Assembly: GCA_036925085.1 (NCBI GenBank)
Contig: JAUPFP010000043.1
Coordinates: 694,632 to 758,631 of the forward strand
Source: Brachycybe producta
Lineage: Eukaryota; Arthropoda; Diplopoda; Playtdesmida; Andrognathidae
Direction: 5' to 3'
DNA length: 64,000 bases
A program made the translations under genes and the position numbers. Below are positions 49,801-61,800 of this stretch, piece after piece (position 1 is the first letter of the stretch; every line of letters begins with the position of its first letter). The notes beneath the pieces were generated by a model. The model was not told where the DNA came from. It ran no database searches and saw nothing but the letters and a program-made list of their open reading frames with translations.

Positions 49801-52800
49801 ATTTCTTTTGAAAATATTTTTTTCATGGCAATTTGGTAAAATATATGGTAGTTATCTTTTTAAACTGCCATAAAAGTTTATTCTGAAACTTATTATTTAC
49901 TCACTTTAGTTTTGCTTTTTAGTTACCGATAAATTTTGAAATTATCTTTAAAACACTTGTTTCATAAAAAAAAAAGCGTTTTCATTGTTTTTTTGTTTTA
50001 CTTTTCTCCTTCTGCACCATAAACCTAAACTATCTCTCTATACCGCATCTAATAATAAATAGTCTCTAAACCGAATAACAAAATGTTAATATAGGTATAT
50101 TGAAGCAGCCACTTCGCCAAAAGATATGATTATCCTTTTGGATGGAAGTGGAAGTATGACTGGTTTACGAAATGAAATTGCAAAACACGTTGCTTTGAAT
50201 ATTTTGGACACACTCAACGATGACGATTACTTCACCATATTTCGAGTAAATATCTATATGGCTGTATCCAGCTGGGATGATTTTTTTGGGACGATTCAGA
50301 AAACTGGGATGACGCCGAGGGTTGGAGGTGGAGGCTAGCAGTAATGTGAAGATAGCAAAAAAAAAGCATAAACAAATGAGCGGTTAAATAGCAAAAAACA
50401 TATACAAATTGCTTCAGATTACAGAAGCGGAACAGAGTGCAAGAAAAAAGAAGCTAGACAAAAACACTGCCAATTTATTTTAGTATTTTCGCCTTTTAAA
50501 ATTATTTCAATTAAAAAAAATCTTATTTTTTAAAGTTTGTAAATTCTTTATTGTACCCCATTCCGCTTCCAAATGTACATGCTTTATGCTATTTAACCGC
50601 TTTTTTGTTTATTCTTTTTTAGTTACCTTTACGTCACTGCTAGCCTCCGGGCCTCCAACCTTTGATGCTGTCCCTAAAAAAATCGTCCCAGCTGGGACTC
50701 AATTACAATCATTAATATTTGAAAAACTCATTTTAACATATTACTCTTCTAGTTTTCAACAGAAGTCGAAGATTTGGTGCCTTGTTTCAGTGGCAGTTTG
50801 GTACCAGCCAATATGGAAAACATTCGAGAATATAAAAAGAATTTGCAGAATGTTTCCACGGAAAAGATTGCAAACTTTTCTATTGCACTCACCAAAGCGT
50901 TTGAGCTGCTGCGCGATGTAAGACTTAAAACAGTTTTAAATTATTTTATATAGTAATTATTTTTATAACCTGATGAATTTTTTTTGTTGAGAAAAGCCAA
51001 ATGAAATAACGAATAACATTGTCCGTTACGCACCACATTTTTCTTTAGTATAATCGTTCTGGAAACGGCAGTATGTGTAACCAGGCCATTATGTTAATAA
51101 CTGATGGTGCGCCTCATGCGTTCGAGGAGATATTCAACTTGTATAATCAACCTAATAGACATGTAAGTTACGTGTGTTTGTCCTCTTAACGTATATATTT
51201 CCTCAATGGAATGATTGAAATGCCGACACAACCCAAAATACATAATTTGTTTTAGCGCATGCTCCAAGTCACAATGGTTGATAATGGATAATAAAATTTA
51301 GTCTATAGAAAAATACTTGGCATTTCATAAAAAAAAAATTGTACATTACAAGGTGTTTTAAAAGTGCACATTAAGAGCCTGGAGACACTCCAAGGTTTTC
51401 TCGTGCCACGAGAAACGGTCAGTTTTGCGGTACAACGTTGTTTAAATGATTGTAGCAACCAAACGACAATTCGAAACGTGATGAAATTACCTTAATACCT
51501 GAAGAACATATTAAGGAATACACCCAATTTATCATGAGTCAATCAAATTAGCATAATTCAGAATTGTATAAAATAAAATCCCTTTTAAGGCTCGGTGCAC
51601 ACATCCGTGTTTTAGACGTACGTTGCTGCAGCGGCGGCGCCGTAGCGGAAACTGAAAAATCAATACACAATAAACAGTAAAATGACGCAAGTATGCATTC
51701 TGCCGCAATCAGAGATAGATTTATATTGGAGGAAACGTGTAAATTTTTGCGTATTCTTGTATACAAAATGTATACTTTGAAGAAAAAAAAGGTGATATTG
51801 GATGCATCCGTTCACTGACTCTTAACTGCAAATAACTGGATGCGTGCACTGATCAACATATGACAAGGTATTGCAAGACCGGTGTTGCGTGTACAGTACC
51901 GTTACGGCGTCGTGGGGATCTGCGACACAAAATGCACGCAACATGGACATGCAGTGTGGCAACATCGCTGGAGGTATTTGTATAGTGCTCCATCTAACTT
52001 ATACTATGTCATGCCGTAATTCTAGCGCCGCTACAGCCTACAGCACCGCACGTCTAAAACAGGGATGTGTGCACCAATTCTTTTTGGAAACATCAAATTT
52101 AACTAAACATTGCATCTATGGAGTAATACAGCAAGTGCACGCTGGAGTGCCTACGAGTTGCCTACGTTAATAAAATTGTGAGTTTGGCATTTTTTTGTTT
52201 TGTTAAAGGTTCGTGTTTTCACTTATCTTATCGGACAAGAAATGGCAGATGAAAGAGATGTCAAATTAATGGCTTGCATGAACAGAGGTCAGGCTTTTCA
52301 TTGTTGTACAATACAGTACTTTTAATTTTAACTGCATAGCTGACATACATTCGTTATGTTTTTTCATGTTGTAGGGTTTTATTCGCATGTTTCAACGTTA
52401 GCCGAGGCCAGAGATCAAGTTCAGGTATTAATTTATTGTGCGTATCAATTATTAATTTACGGTGAATTTAATTGTTTCACTGATTGTTTTCAGCATTATG
52501 TTCCTGTAATGGCTCGGCCAATGGTTTTAAATAAAACACATAGTGTCATATGGACTTCGGTTTATGCGGACATTGAGGCAATTATATATTTATGTTATTA
52601 GTTTATTACTCTAAATAATATTTGAATTTTTGAAATGATTCAAAATGAAAGTGTCATTAAATAGATATTTTATTTGGCAAGTCAAGAGTACTGGATTTTT
52701 TCTTTTCTTCTTGCTTTACGTTAAGGCGGCGTCATAGATATTCATTTTACTTTTGTCCTCCCTGGACGGCGCCACTGCCATAGCTAATGCTACGGTCCGT

Positions 52801-55800
52801 AGGCGCTTTTGTAAAATTTAGACGGAAAAACGTCAAGCGAACTTTTTTTTTAGAAACGACATTCAAAATTCGAATTATGTTCAAAACTGGAATTTTAAAA
52901 AATTATACTAAAAGTTTTTTCATGGCAATATCTTAAAAACAAACATTTTATAGTTCAGTTTGAAAATGAACCAATTTTTCGTTTTTCCATTGACAATTCA
53001 TGAAAAAGTATATTTTCGCCTTTGTTATAGAAAGTTTATTTTTTAAAGATATCATCATAATTTAAGAAATAATGAAGTGTTTTATGAACTAGAATAGTTG
53101 GTGATAATGCTAAAAGTTTTTTGATGATGATGATATCTTTAAAAATAAACTTTTTATGACAGTTTGAAAAAGGCGGAAAAAGTTTTTCATGAAATGTCAA
53201 TGGAAAACCAAAAAAAAAAAAACGGGTCATTTTCAAACTGAACTATAAAATGTTTATTTTTTAAGATATTGCCATGAATAAACTTTTACATAATCTTATA
53301 CCATTCTAGTTTTGAAAACAATTTCAAATTTTTTCGTGATGTTGTTTCTAAAAAAAAGTTCGCTTGACGGTTTTTGCATTAATAGATTTTACAAAAAAAC
53401 GGCTATGGAGCGTAGCATTAGGAACTGTAGTGTGGGTGGGGGACGAAAGTAAAATATATACGAATAACTACGACTACTTTCTAAGAAAGACTTTTCATTT
53501 GACTTTTGAGTGAATCTTGATTTTAAAAAAAAATTATTTAGAACCACAATAAAAATGCATGAACCTGATATTAAAGTTCATTTTAATTAATAGAAAAGAA
53601 ATGAACAGACTTAAATGCAAACTTTTAATTTTCGTTTGTAAATTCTAGATTTGCTCGAATGTTTGACAATATAATTATAATTTTTGCCAATATTATTAAA
53701 GGATCCAAAAATGTCTGATTGGTTATGGGAAAAGAGAACAAGAGAATTACAACGACAACATCTTGTAAGTTATTTTAATGCAATCAAAATGGATTCGCAA
53801 GGAGGACAGCGGGATGAAGAAGAATATCCAAATGATCAGGGTTTTCCTTCTAATAAAGACGAAGATTCGAATGTATGGACTACTTATTATAATTACAAAA
53901 TTAAATTGGTTGTTGCGAAATTATATTTTGAAGTTTCATTTAAGTGTGCTGTTATCACTGATACCAGTTCTGCTAGTGATAAACATAAAGACCATCCGGT
54001 AACGAGTTTTCTTTTTTCTTGTCTTCGTGTTGAATGATACGATGTGTTGAATAAAATGGTTTTTATTTTTATTATGCAGTATTATCGTTTGATGACAACT
54101 GTGGCTTATCCAGTATTTGATCCAAGAGAGTACAATGTTAGTAGTCATTTTTTGTTTGTTTGTTTAAATTTTTACTAAATACACTAATACCTTGCTTTAC
54201 GGCCGAGATACGTTCTAGGAAAGTTTGGCTGTAAAGCGAAATTGCCGTATATAACAAAACATTTATTTTCATCGTAAGCGACAACATAGTAAATTGAATG
54301 TACATTGATGTGGTTTCCCCGAATTTTTTTTTGGCCATATATCGATAAATGTTGGGCTGTAGATAGAAACTGAACTATAATTTAAAAAACGGCCCTTTAT
54401 AGCAAAATATGCGTTTTAAAAAAGAATGGCCGTATAGCGAGGCACGAGTGTACAGTGATGCACAAAATATTAAATTTGACTTACCTTAAAAAATACATTT
54501 CATTTTTAAAACATAACGAAATGAAACAATTACCACAAAGAAAATTGTACAAACAAAATATACGAGGGATATTCAGTATGTCAGTTACAAACGAATAGTG
54601 GCTACAGAAAATTTTTTAGTAATCGTGCTCTGTTTTCGTCAAGCGATACAGGTAGTTGTCAGGTGATTTAGGGATTGCGTGGCAGAGTGTCGTTAGTGCA
54701 GTATTCGCAAAGATGGCTAGTGTGCTACGAAACAGTACAATTGAAGAGCAACGCGCTGTGGTTCGCTTTCTGTAAGCGCATTGGAAAGTTGCAAAGGATA
54801 TTCATATGGAAATGTTGCCGAGGAAGCGCTTTGCGGAAGCCACTTTGCACATGATGATTATGTACAGAACTCTGTATGGCAATAATTACAACATCAATTC
54901 CTAACTGTAGAGGGGGATTATGTTTCGAACAACAAATCATTGTTGTACACTCCGATAAGCTTTCATTGTGTTTTATTCTACTTTCTAGCTTGCTTACTGA
55001 ATATTCCTCGTAAAAAAACAATTTTACTTTTGTTTTTCAAGCAAAACTGTTGAAAAAACTTCATGTTTTTGGAAGTATACGTGTCTCTTCAATGCCATAA
55101 GAAAAAGCTTGTGACGTCAGAAGGATTGGATGTAAAATTTTTAGCATTGTGTCATTTAATCTGACTGAAAAGGGATGATAACAAACGTTCTCAATAGTTT
55201 AAACAAAAGGCTTGCTGCATTCTTTTGTCATTAATCCTCTTTTATTAGACAAATTGTCACACGCGTAAATTTTTCATAAACTCCTCTGACGTCACAAGTT
55301 TCTGCTTACGGTGAGGCGAGTATAAACAATTATTTTTTTTATTTAAAATTGGGTATGGATGGTATACACGTATTCTGGCTTGTGGATCCTTTCATTTGCT
55401 TTTAAAAACTTATATGGGCAGCGGCTATTTTTTTAACTAATTGATAATTTTCCCATCATTGGAAAGTATTACGATATTCACAAGCCTGGGAAGGGATATG
55501 CCAGAATTGATTGTTTGTACCCGGCCTAAGAGTATCGAAATATCGATTTCAATTTAATCTTTTGTTAAACTTGACAAATCAAAATTGTTACCTCGTTATT
55601 AATTATAAAAAAAAATAAAAAAAACGTTGGTTACTCGTTTAATAATAATAATAATTAATTCTTTTAAATAGTCAAAATTCTTAATTTTGTTTTAAGAATC
55701 AAGAACCTTTTAACAAAATAAAATTAATTAAAAAAATTGTAAATTATAATATTAAAAGTTTAAAAATGGCTGACGTTTCGATTATGATTATAATCATCTT

Positions 55801-58800
55801 CAGATCCTAAATTAAAGAACATTTTGTTACAAATATGGGTTTAACAATAATAATTTTTTTAAAAATATTTCTTATCAAAAAAATTTTGAAGTTAAAAAGA
55901 AGAAATTATTAAAAAATAATTATTGTAAAAAATATTATTATTGTTAAACCTATATTTGTAACAAAATGTTCTTTAATTTAGTCTCTGAAAATGATTATAA
56001 TCATGATCAAAACATCAGCCATTTTTATATTTTCAATATTATAATAAATAAAAACATTTGTTAAATCGTTCTTGATTCTTCAGAGAATGTTGTTGTTTTT
56101 AGCAAACAACGAGTGTTACTAAGATTGCACAAAGTAGTCTCGCAGTCGTTCAATGAAGATGATACATTAAAGCGCAAAATGTAATTGTTCATTAAGCGGT
56201 CGCGTCCTTTTCTATTTTTAAATCTTGTTTAAAATAGTGCATTTTTTTAATTCTATGTTAAATCCCATAGGCCCAAAAACAGTCTAATAAAGGTTTGAAG
56301 AACCGTCGTTAAAATTGATTTAGAGCAATAACGAAACAATCAGCGCGTGCATTAATGTATGGGCTTAGCACGTGCAATTATTTTTCTATTAATTTTTATG
56401 TGACTTCAAACCGGGTCAAACCCCATTTTTATACCAAAAACAATTGCAGCGCCTACGTTCGGTGAAATGTATAATTAAACACTGTATCCAGGCTCTTAAA
56501 ATAAAACTAAGAATTTATTTTGACTATTTAAAAAGAATTATCATAATTTATAATAGTCAAAAATTAAATTATATATTTTTACGTGTTTAATGTCGTTTGG
56601 CATACAAAACCAAGTAAATGATGAATTTTTCATATTTTTGTAATATTGTGTTTTGAATCATATCATCTAATGACACTAGATTGTTGAGAGTTTCAGCGAA
56701 AGTTACTACCGTTCTGCCCCTTGGTTACAATCACAGAGTAAATGGGATGAGGTTAGGTTTTCTACAATCGGGATTTATGTTTTTTTTTATAAATATATAT
56801 ATATACTGTATATATATATATAGACTTTTTATTTAGAAATTCATTTTACAACCTTCCTAATTTCTACCCAATTTGTAAAACAAAGAAATAGTCATTTGAT
56901 TAGATTTTATATTTTCATTGTGCATAGTTTTCAACGGTTCAATGAGCATATATTGTGTATACGTATCTTGTAGAGAATGTTGATGATATTCCAGTGGAAT
57001 GACCATGACAATGGACATTGTTCAATGTTTTAAGCAACAAATAGGTTGTATTGTACATAATTGGCAATTACGATATAAACAAATAGCCTAGGGTATGCCA
57101 TTATTAGTGAATGGAGAGTTGTCGTGCAGCTCTTAATTAATTATGTATGTAGTTTTATTATTAGTAGTATTATTAGAAGTTGTAGGTGTCGAATAATATT
57201 GTACGGGGTCGTCGAAAAGTCTTTCGGTTTGCATTTTTAAATTCAAGAAGTGGAAGTAAATTCTTAAGGTGGCTGAATAGATATTTATTTTGTTTCTCCC
57301 TCCCCCCACCTCCTCTGAGTCCCGGATGGTGCCACTGCAGTTCTCTATGCTCCATAGACGTTTTATTTTGACAAATTTAGATGCAAAAACGTCGTAAAGC
57401 GAACTTTTTTTCATTGAGATTTCTTGAAAGACAATTTTCGACCTTTTCAAACTCATATAAAGTTTATTTTTAAAAATATCAAAACTTTTATCATTAAGTA
57501 ACAATAACTATTCTAGTTTCTGAAACACTTTTGAATTTTTTTATGTAATGTTCCTTCTGAAAAACGTTCGCTTTAAAAAGAATTTTGGTCAAAACCGCGG
57601 GTTCCGGGCAGCGACCTCCTATAAAACGGCCATTACAGTGGGGGGGGGGTTACTAAAACAAAATAAATATCTATTCATCCACCTTAAGTAAAGCAATTAA
57701 AATGTTTTTACTTAAGACTTTTCGATCATCTTGTATTTTTTATCTGAATAAATTTATTATATAAAATGAATAATTTTATATATTTCAACTGCGATTTATA
57801 GGATCGTGTTGCTCCATTTTTGGGTGTTGCTGGAACTGATGTTCCGATTGATGAAATAACCAAATTAGCTCCTGCTTACAAGGTTAGAAAATTAATAAAT
57901 AAATTGATGACAAATATGCCAATTTAAAATATTTTGTTATTATTTATCTAAAAAAAAATAACGTAAAAGCTCGGTGTCAATGGTTATGCGTTCGGAATAA
58001 CCAATAATGGCTATGTACTGTTTCATCCGGATCTTAGACCTGTGGTATTTATGATTTTTAATATTTATCTGTTTAAAACCACAAATTTAACGTGTCATTA
58101 ATTGCAATTTTTGTTTTAACAAAATGATTTTAAAATATAATTGCAGCATGACGGTATTTTGAAACCAGATTACAACAGTGTTGATTTGGCTGAAGTTGAA
58201 CTCAATAGCAGTAATTTAGCACCTAGGGTAGGTCACAATAATTTTATACTGTTTTTAATAATATTGATTTATTAATTTGATACCATTGTTTTATACAGGC
58301 CGAAGACCAATTACTTCTAACGGTAAGGAAAGTCATTTATTTTGATGTAAAATGTAGTGTTTTGATTTTTTTAGCGGTAGCAAATTGGTCGATATAATTA
58401 TATTAATAATAATAATAATTAGTGCGTGGGTGTTTATGCAATAGCAAGCAGAGGTTTCTCGATCTGTCCCTCTGGGGTGGGCAATTGTAAAGTAACAATC
58501 ACACGTTTAGATCAATGAACAATTTTTTTTCTTTCTAAATATTAAAACACTGATTAGAGGCTAGAACTTTCTAGTTGACAACTGATAGTAAGACAAATTT
58601 ATTCTCTAACCAGGGTTTTTTTTATTAGAAAAAGCATAATTGCAGCTGCTCTAATGATGATTATTACTGGGTACTTCACAATTGACACTTGGGCCACAAG
58701 TTGAAAAACGTTTTGTTTGATATTGTATAAAAATCTGAGCGCTTATAATAAAAGTTACAATAATAGTAGTATTAGTAATAATAACAATAATAATAATAAT

Positions 58801-61800
58801 AATAGTCATAATAGTACTAATACTGTAGTACCAAAAATAGTATTATAATTTGTGATAGGGATAGTATTAATCGAGATAAATATATACATGATTGTAACAC
58901 AACTAAGAGCTAGCTCTTCTTATGAAGCATTTTGTGACAAGGTCAGAGAGTAGCATTAACCCAGTGGTATTTTGAGTGAGCATGTGCATTGCAGTCTATC
59001 GTTTTACATAGGAAAGTGATGGCAAATGGAAACAACCGTCCCTCAAAGGTATTTATCATCTTGTTAGGGGTTTGTGCCTAGCACATTTTCAACATTTTTT
59101 TTTCTCTCTTTGTATTGGGGGAAGAAGGGGCTTTTATTTAAGTTCGTGCGCCGCAGGCGCTCAAAAAATGCCAAATTATCTTTAATTTAATTAATTTTAA
59201 TTTAATTTTCTTTATTTTCGGCAACTTCCTAGGGCTCCTATAGTAACAAATCATCAACAGTATCCGTGGGTCATTAATATATGGCGCTGCTAACGCAAAT
59301 CTGCAATCACTACCCTATATAAAACGAAAAGAGGTCAATACGCATGCTCACTGAAAATACCACTGAGCTAATGCTAGTGAACAGAGTTTGGCCAATAGAT
59401 GGCGCAAACTGTGCTTAATGCTTCAGCTACATTACAAATTTAATGAATATATAGAAAAAAATGGACGACATATTTTAAGCAAGATGGCTTCCTTCTACCT
59501 TCATGGAGTTGCTTTACGTTTATATATTGATCTTGGTATTAATATCATCAGTGATAATAATAGTATATAATAGAGATTAGTGTGTATAATTTTAGTAATT
59601 TAGTAAAGAAATTAATGACCTAGAACTTATTTTAGTATTAGTTTATGATGGAATTTTTGTTTAATTACTACATTTTATGGGATTTTATTTAACATCTAAT
59701 TGAAAGTCATTCTTCTTTACATAACGACAAGAAACTGAATCATAATATGGAGGTATTTTAAGTTTTTAAAATTAATAAATAGGTTCCAATTTTTTAGTTT
59801 GTTAACGTGTAGGTTAGATATATTCTGATAATATAGTGCTTTATAAATAGATAAATAGAATATCGGAATCTAGCAATAGACCTTAAATAGTACTGAAATT
59901 CATAAATGAGGCGTGCATTTTCATAATGTTGTAATTGCAACATAAGGGGAAAATACGATTTTAATTGAAAATCGGTTGTGAACAACGCCATGCTTTTTTT
60001 AGGGGGAATTTTTTTGGCATGAAAGTGGTGTTCCTATTTTTAAAAAAAAAAACTGAAGTAGAATTGTTGTGTAAGTCATAACGTTGTAACAACCAGTAAC
60101 AACTCGAGTGTCAGTCAACCTGGCCAGTGTCTTAGTGACTATAATGAGACTGCAAATGCCACTAGTGTCACTATAGTGACAACTTGTCAGCATATCTTGC
60201 ATGTTGGCATTTACAACGTTTTGGAACTGAGATGAAGTTAAAAATTTTTTTTAAAAATATATTCTAATACTGATTAATAATTTTTAATTCATTCTTCTTC
60301 ATTTTTCTTAGTTTCTTGTGAATTGTATTACAATATTTTGTGCTTTAATGTGGTTTAGTAGAAAATTTTTTTTTTCTTTCTATCTTCTAAAAAATTTCAA
60401 TTTGGCATCTACAACGTTTTTGGAAATGGACGCTTCATTTATAACAAATAGACTTATTTACGCTCGTAATTAGCATTGTAGTATAATGCTCTCATTACGT
60501 TGATGCAGAAAATGCACCGCATACAGCAGCAATATAGAAAACTGACGTCAAAATGAATTCACCACCACGGTGTACCACGTTGCATTGTTGTGACGATGCT
60601 GGCCCTTTGGTGCCCTCGTTTCGACTTCTTTGCTGAACCAGGGGTGCCGGTGCCGACTCTGTTGTCGGCGGGCCAGCCGGGGTTGCCGATTTTACCGCTC
60701 GCGACATCTATTGTACGACCGATTCAATCGCTCTTATAAGTCCACAAAAAGACTTTACACTTTCGGGAATCTTCGGTATGGGGCGTAACGATACCGATGG
60801 TGCTATTACTGTCTTCTTCAGTTCCTTGGATGATCCAAGCAGACGGACTCAGACTGTGTCCGAGTACCTCTGTTGGTAGTTCCTCGGTTTTTAGGGTTTG
60901 GAACTCCTTAGCGGACACAACACTTACACAAGTTTACGTAAATAAAATATCAAACTCTTTATATTTTTACTTCGTATGCTTTACATTGTTGTATACACTT
61001 TTACATCATTATTGAACTTTTTTGGTTTAGCCAGGACTGAACTCTTCCAGCTCTGACCAACTCTAACTGCCCTCACACATAAGTTTCACGGCACACTTGT
61101 TCGATCTCCTAGCAGGGGCAACTGTCACCTCAGGGCTCAATGATTGACCAACTGGGCCAATCATTGCCCTGGGCTGGGGATACTACCTTAAAAGGAAAGG
61201 TATTTTTGGGACTCTATTCCCAATTCTCACGGTCCGACTGGGTTCCATGAATTCACTCAGAATTCGGGCCACCCAAGTCTGACCATCTGTGCACCAAGGG
61301 GTGCCATACTGTCAGAAAGGAATTTTGACAGGGTGTTCCACAACTCTGTGAATACAGACTGTCACATTGTGGTACAATGTGCCGGCTCTGACGTCATTTT
61401 TCTCTAATGCAGGAATGTAACTGCAGGAACATAATGAGAGCATAAAGAGAAAAATAAACGATTCTACAAGTAGTGAGTTTACTGAAACAAATTTACATAT
61501 ATGGTAAATATTATCTAGATGAAATTCAAATAAGTAGGCAAAATGTATGCTTTAATTTGATTAGTCTTGCAAACTTAAAAAAAATCATTTGTATTAATGT
61601 TTGTGATTCTGATGTGTGTTGTGTTTGTGTGTCTGAAAATAATTCAAGTTGGTTTTTGATGTCGACTTTTGTGCGATTTTGTCACGTTCGTAGTTTCATT
61701 GCAAAATGAAGCTTTTGATGTATTTTTTTAATGTTTTCTAAACGACGTGGATGTCGATTATTGATTTTCATTTAATCAACACTTTTAAGTTGATGTGTTT

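Noticed and set aside
51871-52170. 99-codon frame in intron 10
   Set aside because: Lies largely in element R, between two firmly placed exons of the calcium-channel gene, and has no similarity to that protein.
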